Below are positions 1 through 6,119 of a stretch of DNA of 13,390 bases, in pieces. The stretch's first letter is position 1. Every line of letters starts with the position of its first letter. The DNA is from DATESZ01 sp035283845. Lineage in GTDB: Bacteria; Desulfobacterota; Syntrophia; Syntrophales; JACQWR01. The translations under genes were made by a program, and so were the position numbers. A model generated the notes under the pieces. The model was not told the DNA's origin. It worked only from the letters and a program-made list of their open reading frames with translations, and ran no database searches. The DNA lies in assembly GCA_035283845.1 (NCBI GenBank), contig DATESZ010000147.1, forward strand, positions 1 through 13,390. The letters are read 5' to 3'.

Positions 1-75
1 ATGAGACTGATGCCGATAGAGGAAATAGCGCGTAACAAAGTCATCATGAAGAAGGTTATTGATCCCAGTGAATGA
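1..75 (+). CDS. C-terminal end of a possible accessory protein (partial)
   Basis: The frame is open from the first base and closes at a TGA at 73-75, reading 24 residues that are basic and end in KKVIDPSE. An ATG lies at position 1, but the frame may equally continue upstream, so this may be the tail of a longer protein. It stops 15 bases before the next start on the same strand, which suggests a shared transcript. Too short to assign a family or function. Confidence 0.35.
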   Translation: MRLMPIEEIARNKVIMKKVIDPSE

Positions 76-90
76 AAAGGCGGGGGACTG

Positions 91-321
91 ATGAGCGGAA
101 ACGAAAGCGACGTGGTCTACGTCATCCTGCCGGACATGTATCATGAACATCATGGCTACGAACTCGGCACGATATGGCAAGGAATGAAGGAAGTTCATGC
201 AACAGGTTATTATTGTGGCCATGATCTTGAAGACGCGATAGAATATGCGCAAGAATTAAACACCAAACGTGGCCACACGGCAGAATTTGTTGCGCAAGTT
301 CTGAAATTGGTTCTGGAATAA
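91..321 (+). CDS. Small hypothetical protein, 76 aa
   Basis: A complete small ORF that starts at an ATG preceded by a G-rich stretch (GGCGGGGG, 79-86), a usable though imperfect ribosome binding site. The product is acidic, starts with a hydrophobic strand-like segment (VVYVILPD, residues 8-15), carries a His-rich stretch (YHEHH, 17-21), and ends in a predicted amphipathic helix (EDAIEYAQELNTK onward). There is no signal peptide or membrane segment. I do not recognise a family. It follows the partial upstream frame by 15 bases and lies in a row of small plus-strand accessory genes, so it is probably part of the cargo of the integrated element. About 200 bases downstream (322-525) hold no gene and no convincing promoter. 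Confidence 0.5.
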   Translation: MSGNESDVVYVILPDMYHEHHGYELGTIWQGMKEVHATGYYCGHDLEDAIEYAQELNTKRGHTAEFVAQVLKLVLE

Positions 322-525
322 CAGATAAAATCACGCAAAACGTCAATTCAAATTTCAGAATTCGACAGACATAGTCTCATAATTCATGGCGCGTCCGCAC
401 TCTGATTTCGCGCCCCATCCTCTTATATTCCCATCCCACAACCATCGCATCGCTAGAATATCAACGCTATCAAAAACAGTCTTAGATACAGACCCTTAGC
501 CATCATGCATAAGGAGGGTACGTCC

Positions 526-975
526 ATGAAAGCATCAGCAGGAAAATACGCTTACAGTCTGAAAACGCAGAGGGTAAAGGAGACGGATTTCCCTTATCAC
601 GGGGAGCAGGTCACCAGCACGAGGGAGCTTTTACAATTTGTCCATCGGTTGCAGGACTCCGATATAGAGAAATTCCTTATCCTGTATCTGGACGCGCAAA
701 ATCAGTTGGTAGGTGTCCAGGTAATACTGGGAACCGTGAATCAGGCAGTGGTTTATCCACGTGAGGTCTTCAAGGACGCTTTACTAATGGGCGGAGCCTG
801 TGCCATTATCCTCGTCCACAATCATCCATCCGGACATCCTAAGCCATCAGAGGCCGACATCCGCTTGACCAAGACGCTCCAGGAATGCGCGAAGCTCTTT
901 GATATTCTGGTGCACGATCATTTGATTGTAGCCGGGGAACGGTTTTTCAGCTTCCGGGAAGAAGGTTTGATGTAA
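526..975 (+). CDS. Short RadC-like JAB/MPN-domain protein
   Basis: A 149-residue protein that is essentially only the C-terminal JAB (MPN+) domain of RadC. The helix-hairpin-helix N-terminus of chromosomal RadC is absent, as is usual for copies on genomic islands. The start at 526 is chosen because AAGGAGGG (511-518) stands at ideal spacing; the upstream ATG at 505 would read through this site. The metal-binding signature HxH-x7-S-x2-D is present: H98, H100, S108, D111, embedded in HNHPSG. The conserved YPREVFKDALL segment precedes it. At the position where the family has the catalytic Glu (a fixed distance before the GT of ...LGT), this protein has Gln65. Family members are metal-dependent hydrolase folds of unsettled function, often carried beside antirestriction or phage genes. 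Activity is doubtful if the Glu is truly missing. Confidence 0.9.
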   Translation: MKASAGKYAYSLKTQRVKETDFPYHGEQVTSTRELLQFVHRLQDSDIEKFLILYLDAQNQLVGVQVILGTVNQAVVYPREVFKDALLMGGACAIILVHNHPSGHPKPSEADIRLTKTLQECAKLFDILVHDHLIVAGERFFSFREEGLM

Positions 976-1032
976 AATCACTCCTCGGCGGTCCCCACGA
1001 CGCCGGGAACTTTTGAGAAAAGGGATTATATT

Positions 1033-1326
1033 ATGAATGTTTATAGAAAAATCGAATGCAAAGCGGAAAAGTGGAATGAATTCATTGCAGCCATGCACAG
1101 CGGAAACGAGTTTGAGGTTGACGAGGAAATGTTTAACTACTGGCTTGGGGTGCTCCCTCCGATATTTATGGGCCGGACGATTACCTGGTTACCATGCCAC
1201 GAGGGGCATCCGATGCAGGTTGACTTTGGCTTTGCCGAGGGGGCCGAACCCATCACGGTATTCTGGAGATCACCGGATGGTAAGCGGTTTTTTGGGCAGC
1301 GAACGCATAAAATCAACAGGGGATAG
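1033..1326 (+). CDS. Hypothetical accessory protein, 97 aa
   Basis: Starts at ATG 1033 behind a weak AAAAGGG box (1017-1023). The product is a compact soluble protein with a central segment (FEVDEEMFNYWLGVLPP, roughly residues 26-42) and a C-terminal segment of aromatic strands (EPITVFWRSPDGKRFFG, about 76-92). The order acidic helix, 'LPP' turn, then a strand-rich 'GRRFF' end recalls the small DUF1419-type proteins of plasmids and islands, but that is a resemblance from memory and not secure. It follows the RadC-like gene by 57 bases on the same strand, so co-transcription is likely. No signal peptide or membrane segment is visible. Confidence 0.6.
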   Translation: MNVYRKIECKAEKWNEFIAAMHSGNEFEVDEEMFNYWLGVLPPIFMGRTITWLPCHEGHPMQVDFGFAEGAEPITVFWRSPDGKRFFGQRTHKINRG

Positions 1327-1371
1327 ATCAAACAGGGGGGATCATCTTACACGCGGAGAAGGGGAAAACCT

Positions 1372-1584
1372 ATGTATGAGATAAAATTCACTGAACAATC
1401 CAGGCTTGAACTTCCGAGGGTATCATTGACGGTGGCGGACCTGCGTCTTTTGCACCCCGTTACTGTTACAGGATTGCCGGAAATATTGTCCCCTGAATTG
1501 CGGAACGTATTACAGGGGCTTGTATGCAGCAGCGTAACGCCACTCAGAATGGGGTGGTTATGGGGGACAAAACCAAATCACTAG
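1372..1584 (+). CDS. Small hypothetical protein, 70 aa
   Basis: An ATG at 1372 is preceded by GGAGAAGGGG (1355-1364), a good purine-rich ribosome binding site. It is the fourth small plus-strand gene in a row, 45 bases after the previous stop. The product has a beta-rich N-terminus (MYEIKFTEQ, LELPRVSLTV) and a C-terminus that becomes irregular after about residue 45 (Trp- and Gly-rich), which could mean the ORF was truncated and runs out into foreign sequence. No family is recognised. The region right after it turns abruptly AT-rich and contains a tRNA-like fragment, consistent with an element boundary near 1585-1640. Confidence 0.4.
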   Translation: MYEIKFTEQSRLELPRVSLTVADLRLLHPVTVTGLPEILSPELRNVLQGLVCSSVTPLRMGWLWGTKPNH

Positions 1585-1638
1585 ATCAAAGTCTGGTGCC
1601 CTATTTAATTTTTTAAAATATTGTAATTATTATGAAAA

Positions 1639-1673
1639 TGGCGGAAGTGCATGGGAATCGAACCCGTAGACAC
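1639..1673 (-). repeat. tRNA-like 3' end fragment (possible attachment remnant)
   Basis: Read on the minus strand, this stretch ends in a T-arm with the invariant GGGTTCGATTCCC (1653-1665) followed by an acceptor-like tail CACTTCCGCCA including a 3' CCA. No matching 5' acceptor strand, D-arm or 7-base anticodon loop could be folded in the next ~100 bases, although a short ATGAC/GTCAT inverted repeat lies at 1682-1702. I therefore call it a fragment rather than a tRNA gene. Such 3' ends are normally left by integrases that use tRNA genes as targets. It faces the opposite way to the tmRNA fragment at 2606-2636. Confidence 0.45.
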
Positions 1674-1742
1674 TATAATAATATGACTTGCTAAAACGGT
1701 CATCGCCGGTTCTCTACTCACCCTTCTTTTAAAATCTATCCG

Positions 1743-2081
1743 TCACAGAAAATCAATACGATTCTTAAAATCTGCTTGTGTTGCCAAGCCGACTTTCTTT
1801 AATAACCTCTTGAGTGTTTCTCCGATTGGTAACTGCTTGGAAACAATAATCCCCCAATGTTCTTTGTTTTGTCCCACATACTGATTATGCAGAAGCACAA
1901 AGTCCCTGACATTGAAAGTTACTAAACAGCGTTCATCGTGAACGGCAAACGCGAGTTGTTCACTGTCGGATTTACCTTTTCTTTTCAGGTCTTGAGCATG
2001 AACGACATTAAATCCCCTTTGCCGCAAGGCGTGCGCAAGGCCGGTGTGGATATCCTCATCTAAGAACAATTTTGGTTTCAT
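1743..2081 (-). CDS. DUF5615 PIN-like toxin
   Basis: A 112-residue protein matching the DUF5615 (PIN-like, Mut7-C-related) family: an N-terminal FLDEDIH (residues 6-12) with the acidic pair expected at a PIN active site, a DLKRKGKSD turn (32-40), and VTFNVRDFVLLHNQY (about 54-68) carrying the second conserved acidic residue after 'T-N/D-x-R-D'. These proteins are presumed RNases and pair with DUF433 antitoxins, which is exactly the gene directly upstream. Its ATG lies 12 bases after the antitoxin stop with only a weak GACGACGG box, so translation is probably coupled. Antitoxin-first order is the normal arrangement. Length is typical and no damage is visible, so the pair may be active. Confidence 0.85.
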   Translation of the reverse strand: MKPKLFLDEDIHTGLAHALRQRGFNVVHAQDLKRKGKSDSEQLAFAVHDERCLVTFNVRDFVLLHNQYVGQNKEHWGIIVSKQLPIGETLKRLLKKVGLATQADFKNRIDFL

Positions 2082-2093
2082 CAGCCGTCGTCA

Positions 2094-2390
2094 TTAATGT
2101 CCGGGATGAGCTTGGACCTGACTTTTCCAGTATTCAATATTAGCCTGTTCTTCCAGATCCAAGTTAATCTCATCCTGATGGTCAAAATAATAAGCTAACG
2201 CTGAATGAACTTGGGAGGGGGTCAAATGACGAAGACTATCGAGAATTTCATCAATACTCATGCCAAGCTGATAATATCCGGCGATGCAATTGACGGTTAT
2301 TCGCGTTCCCTCGATGGCCGGCCTTCCCCCTGAGATACCAGGATCCGAAATGATATAGGGATATTTAATTTTTCGTGCTGTAAGCGACAT
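2094..2390 (-). CDS. DUF433 antitoxin
   Basis: A 98-residue DUF433 protein (VapB-like winged HTH antitoxin family). The hallmark segment runs YPYIISDPGISGGRPAIEGTR (about residues 10-30), then a helical region GMSIDEILDSLRHLTPSQVHSALAYYFDH (about 44-72), and an acidic, probably disordered tail that would bind and mask the toxin. The start at 2390 has a strong GGGAGGGTG box just upstream (about 2393-2402 on the plus strand). It is the first gene of a two-gene minus-strand operon with the DUF5615 toxin and, like most type II antitoxins, probably represses its own promoter in the AT-rich sequence at 2391-2500. The pair lies between two tRNA/tmRNA-type 3' ends, so it could stabilise the island. 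Confidence 0.85.
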   Translation of the reverse strand: MSLTARKIKYPYIISDPGISGGRPAIEGTRITVNCIAGYYQLGMSIDEILDSLRHLTPSQVHSALAYYFDHQDEINLDLEEQANIEYWKSQVQAHPGH

Positions 2391-2504
2391 GTTTCACCCT
2401 CCCGCTTATTTTCTGAATCGATCAAACATTTGGCTAAGGAAATTAGACTCAAATAATCAACTATATTCTGGAGGCAGGATAGAGGAGATTCACGCAACTG
2501 TCAA

Positions 2505-2532
2505 CTTGAAACTGGGACCTTGAAACTGGGAC
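2505..2532 (+). repeat. Perfect 14-bp tandem duplication
   Basis: CTTGAAACTGGGAC occurs twice head to tail (2505-2518 and 2519-2532) with no mismatch. It lies about 75 bases left of the tmRNA attachment core, in the otherwise gene-free stretch 2391-2605. Confidence 0.9.
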
Positions 2533-2535
2533 CGC

Positions 2536-2568
2536 AGTATAATGTAGTATCAATCCAGTATCAGTATC
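2536..2568 (+). repeat. AGTAT iterons beside the attachment core
   Basis: AGTAT starts at 2536, 2546, 2557 and 2563, the last two extended to AGTATC. The first three are 10-11 bp apart, on one face of the helix. They lie 40-70 bp from the tmRNA 3' end, where arm-type sites for integrase or excisionase would be expected. The role is inferred. Confidence 0.4.
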
Positions 2569-2605
2569 AATTATATGCTAACAAATACATATAGTTATAA
2601 AGCCA

Positions 2606-2636
2606 TACGCGGGTTCGACTCCCGCCGCCTCCACCA
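2606..2636 (+). repeat. ssrA: tmRNA (ssrA) 3'-end fragment, attachment core
   Basis: The sequence ACGCGGGTTCGACTCCCGC... ends in CGCCTCCACCA. It has a perfect 5-bp T-stem (GCGGG/CCCGC, 2609-2625) around TTCGACT, a 7-base acceptor strand CGCCTCC, discriminator A and CCA. This is the standard 3' end of bacterial tmRNA. The bases upstream (2500-2605) are AT-rich repeats with no tag-peptide frame or pseudoknots, so the tmRNA body is not here. A lone 3' end next to an integrase gene is the signature of an att site produced by integration at ssrA. By convention the copy without the gene body is the distal (attR-type) end of the element to its left, or the junction between tandem elements. Confidence 0.8.
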
Positions 2637-2649
2637 TAATTTCAATAAT

Positions 2650-3402
2650 TTAGGTCGTTTTTTCCCTTGTCAATTCCTTGTCAGTCTTGTCAATGGAAAT
2701 GACCTTTGCGCTTTGCTTGTAAACCGACCTCAAATCGTCGTCGGTATCCTTCCCCATATACCGTTCAAAAGCTTTGTTCGTCTCACTCATGGCCGCCCCT
2801 TTGATCTCTTCCGGGGAGCTGAATCTTCTCAAAGCCCGGACGGATGAATGGCTGGTTCCGCCGTATAAGTCAACGCCCTCGATCCCGAGGTTTGAACAGG
2901 CTTTTACCCACCACTTATAAAAATATTTTGAGCCGAACGGCGCATTATCGGCAACTCCTTTCATACCTGCCCCGTGACGGAAAAAAGCCATAGCGGGGAA
3001 GGAGAGGGGAATAGCCTTCAAAATTTCGACGTCTTCGGCAATGAGAGGAATAGCTTTATATTCGGTCTTTGAATCGGAAGCGGGAATATAGAGATACCCA
3101 TTTCCCGTGTCAATATTTCCCTCTGTCAGTTTTATCAACTCACCCGGTCGAAGGCTGATGTAAGTGGCAAGCCATTTGATGCCCAGGTAAACCCTCTGGT
3201 TTGAACAGATCCGCCCAACCTCCTCGATAATCGCTTGTTGGGTTTCCTTGTTGATGGTCCGGCGGTAGCCCAGCTCGAAAGATACTTCCGGAAAATCCGG
3301 CAGCTCTGAAATCTCTTGCCGCTCCTTCATCCACACAAAAAAGGAATGAACGGTTGAAAGGATAATGTGCCCAGTGTTGCCACCGGGGGATCTTTGGATC
3401 AC
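2650..3402 (-). pseudogene. Tyrosine recombinase/integrase, N-terminally truncated
   Basis: The readable 250 residues are the catalytic domain of a phage-type tyrosine recombinase: first Arg box SLRPGE (R85), the beta-hairpin Lys region (about K112), the second box TSHSSVR (H185, R189) and the nucleophile segment FERYMG (Y215). The box III His/Trp is not obvious. A full integrase of this kind has another 100-150 residues, with a SAM-like core-binding domain, before the HSFFVW helix. Here the frame begins at a GTG immediately after an in-frame TGA, and the sequence upstream belongs to a transposon remnant. The N-terminus therefore appears to have been lost at that junction and the protein is unlikely to work. 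The 3' end of the gene is 13 bases from the tmRNA 3' end, the usual int-att arrangement. Confidence 0.8.
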
Positions 3403-3568
3403 TCATGGGATCTGATCTCCTTTGGATTCGCTTCTTCGTCCTCCATAATGGAGGATCACAGCGTCGAACCCATTGCCAGATCCTTGTAGCTGATCAGTTC
3501 CTTTTATACAGCCGCACATCTTTTGCGTGAGAGCTGAGCGGATAACGCCTCCCTCAGAAATCGAGACC
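3403..3568 (-). mobile_element. Transposon remnant: spacer and start of a second ORF
   Basis: The minus strand here follows the zinc-ribbon transposon ORF and leads to an ATG at 3406 behind AAGGAGATC, opening the frame MSDPKIPRW. In the transposons I remember carrying this zinc-ribbon protein, the next gene is a DDE transposase beginning MSDxKxxRWALFRF. The match breaks off after about nine residues and integrase sequence takes over. A perfect palindrome TCCTCCATAATGGAGGA occupies 3439-3455. The transposase identity rests on recall of the family start and needs a database check. Confidence 0.4.
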
Positions 3569-4066
3569 TTACAGACCAACGAGCGATTGCAAGCATGCCG
3601 TCAATCCCAGCTCAGGATCTCCACGGGTTTGTACGAAACGTTCGATCAGACCCCGGGGTAACTCCTGCTCGGCCACTGGTGGCATCAACCTTCCCGACAG
3701 TCGCTGCCACTACTGGCTGCAGGGAAATATCTGCCGAAAGTAGTTCAACCAACGGGTCAATGTTGGGCGCGTTACTCCAAAAAGCGACTTCAACTTCTCA
3801 ACCGTATAGCCCTGCTTTCGGCCCTGGCGCAACGCCGTGATCACCAGCAGCACCGACGCCCAATTAACACGGCGCCCCCAAAACAATACCGATGGCGGCA
3901 GCACCCGTCGCCGGCAACCCTGCTTTCCGCAGCACAAACTCAAACGGATTGCGTAGGCCTCATCAAGATCAGGGGGGCCTCCCCGAGGCTTACGCAGATA
4001 TGTGGCATAATGCAGAGGGCCCCCACACTGGGGCAGCACTTTAAACGAACATGAGCGTATATCCAC
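3569..4066 (-). pseudogene. Transposon-associated zinc-ribbon/HTH protein with internal stop
   Basis: From a GTG at 4066 the frame reads 118 residues: a Cys-rich zinc-ribbon-like N-terminus (C14 in QCGG, CC at about 45-46, C51 in KQGCRRR), the very characteristic RRVLPPSVLFWGRRV segment, and a helix-turn-helix end (LKSLFGVTRPTLTRWLNYFRQIFP). A TAG at 3710-3712 stops it, but the same frame then continues 46 more residues (WQRLSGRLMPPV..., ERFVQTRGDPELGL) to a TAA at 3569-3571. That continuation looks like the normal C-terminus of this family, so the TAG is a nonsense mutation in an originally ~165-residue gene. The family (I believe DUF6431) usually accompanies a DDE transposase. The GTG is only 8 bases from the end of the preceding gene fragment. 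Confidence 0.65.
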
Positions 4067-4074
4067 TCTCGTAA

Positions 4075-5134
4075 TTATCTAATATCAAATGTAAACCTCA
4101 TCTTTTCCAACAAACCGCTCTCCTTGATTGCTTTGATTCTTAAGCTGTATAGCTTCCGGCGTTTGACCGTACTATTACTGGCAAATGAGATATTAAGAAT
4201 CGCGTATCCTGGTACAGAAGATGTCTCGTCTTGAAGTAGAGGGGCATGGAGAGGGAACTGAAGTCCAAGACGACAATAGATATACTGTGCTCGAACAAAA
4301 TTAATATATGCCTGTTCCTTTTTCTCTTCGAACCAAATTCAATATACCGATGAAATGCTCTTGTCGAGCTCGAAAGTGCCAGAAAGAAGACTCCGCGTTT
4401 GCTAACGATTCGTCAATAGCTCCAAAGTGATTCTCGGCAGGCAGGCCCCTATGGAGTCGCAGTGCCGCCTCAAACTGTCTACGTGAGATAGTAGGGGTCT
4501 CTGAGGCAACGATATGAGCTTCATCTAAGTCCTGCAGGACTTCCGCACGAGCCTTATGATATAGAATATCCACCCACGGTGGAGCAGAGCGTCCCTGAAA
4601 TCGTTCTGTACCGGATTTTAGGCTCTGCAAGGCTAAATTCTTCAGCCCATGTGCCGCGTAATGAATTGCCACGCGAAACGACAGAACAGCTTTCCACCAG
4701 GCGGCAGCACCTTGCCGCGGGTCGATGAACGCTTGATCAGGTTGCCATTGGCCGACTGCAGCCGAAGCGGCTTGTAGGAGGACATCCTTCGCTTCGGCAT
4801 CAACAGCAGGAGCAAGAGGATTAATTACATGAAGGATATGCCAACATGATGCAAATGCAGCCCATGCATGTCCTTCATGAAGTAACTGAAGAGCTGTCTT
4901 TAGAGAACCATCAAAATAATAGTTATCAAGTGCGTAACCGAGAGACTGAGACTGCCTGTCTTCTATTTGCTCGTGACATCCTCGGTGTACAGGAACTCCA
5001 TAAAAATCAGGCACTGACCTTATGCGCGAATTGTTTCTTTTAGACTTCAAATCCGGTAACTTGTCAGCGGCCCAAGAACTCTGAACTGGATGGTGCTTGT
5101 TCGCCTCTAAATTTCGGATGCTCTTGTCTCTTAT
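4075..5134 (-). pseudogene. Unrecognised helical protein, 5'-truncated and frameshifted
   Basis: The frame leaves recognisable IS630 sequence near 5135 and continues about 277 residues to a TAA at 4301-4303. A single extra G near 4318 (GAAAAAGGAAC) separates this from a second open frame of about 80 residues (EQAYINFVRAQYIYC... ending TFDIR) that closes at 4075-4077. Joined, they give a continuous, natural-looking helical protein of about 350 residues. Segments such as LLHEGHAWAAFASCWHILHV and YAAHGLKNLALQSLKSGTERF look like solenoid or TPR-like helix pairs, but no motif is firm. I do not recognise the family. The start is missing because the transposase fragment replaces it. It sits between broken restriction and transposon genes, so it may be part of a lost defence or island function; that is inference. 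Confidence 0.5.
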
Positions 5135-5443
5135 AACCAGGCGTACCTTGATTGCTCCCGAATAGCGTTCATCAAGCATCTGTTTGATCTGCATCGCCCA
5201 ATCCTTTCTGGTACGATGTTCAGTGACCGCTACATGTCTTTTACCGGCCAGCGGTTCCACTTCCATAAATATTTCCGCCACCCCGTTTCTGACGTATTCA
5301 TCGTCAATGCGTACCGGATGTCCAAATGTGCACGGTATTGGCTCGCGGACTTCGCCGATCATTTGTTTGCAAGATTCATCCATGCACACCACCGGGTAGT
5401 CAGGATCATACGGCATGTGATAGATTTCCAGGACATCCTCCAT
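5135..5443 (-). pseudogene. IS630-family transposase, DDE part (truncated, fused downstream)
   Basis: This is the second half of an IS630-family transposase. The first ~103 residues from the ATG at 5443 carry the DDE core: YPVVCMDES with the first catalytic Asp (D22), the EPIPCTFG and PVRIDDEYVRNG segments, then EHRTRKDWAMQIKQMLDERY. The protein should continue from IKVRLV into the second catalytic Asp (the MDNLNTH block) and the final Glu, but at about 5135 it switches to unrelated sequence that stays in frame until 4301. The open frame 4301-5443 is therefore a chimera of 380 residues. Two of the three catalytic acids are missing, so this copy cannot transpose by itself. Confidence 0.8.
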
Positions 5444-5448
5444 ATTTG

Positions 5449-5955
5449 CTACAAAAGCTGCGCTCCCTTCCGGGGGGATTTTCCAGTACTTGCTGAGATG
5501 AGGCTTAAGTTCGTTTTTTTTAAAACCCGCTGCACAGTCATATGTGATACGGAAGAAGCAATATTAAGCTCAACAACCTTGTCGGCAAGCAGCCTGACAG
5601 TCCATCGCCGGTGCCCATCCGGGGCGTCTGAACAGGCCAATGTTATCAATCTTGCTTCAAATGCCCCGTCAAACGTGACCTCCCTTGGCGGCTTTTCCCT
5701 CGGCTTACGCTCAAGCGCCGCTTCGAGCCCCTCCTCCACAAAGCGTTTTTTGAAGTGTTCAATCGCCCGGCTGGTTACCCCAAGCGCTGTTGCAACATCA
5801 GCAACATTCCAAGCCGGGCCATCCACACCGGCGTCACACAGCAGCAAAGCACGGGCATGGATAAATCTTCTGGCATGCGCCTTTCCGCGGCGTGTCATTG
5901 CTTCGAGATCTTCACGCTCCTCCTTGGTCAGTGTTACTCGATATCTTGGCGACAT
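5449..5955 (-). pseudogene. IS630-family transposase, N-terminal HTH part
   Basis: Starts best at the ATG at 5955, which has AAGGAGG at proper spacing; an in-frame ATG lies at 5970. It encodes the paired HTH region of IS630 transposases (DVATALGVTSRAIEHFKKRFVEEG, then the ERKPREKPPR linker and the second HTH HRRWTVRLLADKVVEL...SVSHMTVQRVLKK). After RVLKK the frame is lost in a run of eight A (plus-strand T at 5514-5521). Reading one base back gives the expected NELKPHLSKYWKIPP, which runs into the DDE half at 5443. The two ORFs therefore form one transposase joined by a -1 shift, either programmed slippage or an old deletion in the A-run. The left IS end is near 5990, but I could not identify terminal repeats. 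Confidence 0.8.
5514..5521 (-). other. A8 slippery tract in the transposase
   Basis: On the minus strand the context is CGG GTT TTA AAA AAA ACG. A -1 slip gives AAA AAA AAC GAA CTT, restoring the conserved transposase frame. The A-run fits the pattern used for programmed frameshifting in several IS families. Confidence 0.55.
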
Positions 5956-5996
5956 GGCATCCTCCTTCATTGAGTTGTCGCCAGAATATCATACTT

Positions 5997-6119
5997 TCTC
6001 AATATACGAAAGATATAATGTTACATGGTACTAGATTGAGTGTAGGCTCAGCAATCAACGTTGACGAGGCTATAAGAGCACTCAAGACTGCTCTAACACA
6101 AATACTTCCAGACTCAAGC
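5997..6119 (+). pseudogene. Possible C-terminal tail of a cysteine desulfurase-like protein
   Basis: Plus-strand frame with the string TRLSVGSAINVDEAIRALKTAL (about 6027-6092). An R-(L/I/V)-S-(V/L)-G followed by a short acidic 'DEAIRAL' helix is how class V aminotransferases of the NifS/IscS/DndA type commonly end. The fragment has no start, lies just outside the IS630 end, and runs at its right side into the truncated HsdR gene on the other strand. It therefore looks like a remnant cut on both sides. This is pattern recall over only ~30 residues and could be chance. Confidence 0.3.

Noticed and set aside
1639..1740. Complete tRNA (Sec or Leu type) on the minus strand
   Set aside because: The 3' end and T-loop fit, but no complementary acceptor 5' strand, D-arm or 7-base anticodon loop can be drawn, and the T-stem has a C-A mismatch.
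2500..2640. CRISPR array from the short repeats
   Set aside because: Only two 14-mers with no spacers and some 5-mers; no cas gene.
3710..3712. TAG as a pyrrolysine codon
   Set aside because: It lies in a decayed transposon gene, and nothing in the window encodes the pyrrolysine machinery.
3595..3840. Plus-strand ORF of 81 codons
   Set aside because: It is antisense to the zinc-ribbon/HTH transposon gene, which has clear family motifs.
5216..6034. Plus-strand ORF of 272 codons
   Set aside because: It is the antisense shadow of the IS630 transposase, with a Ser/Ala-rich low-quality translation and no domain.
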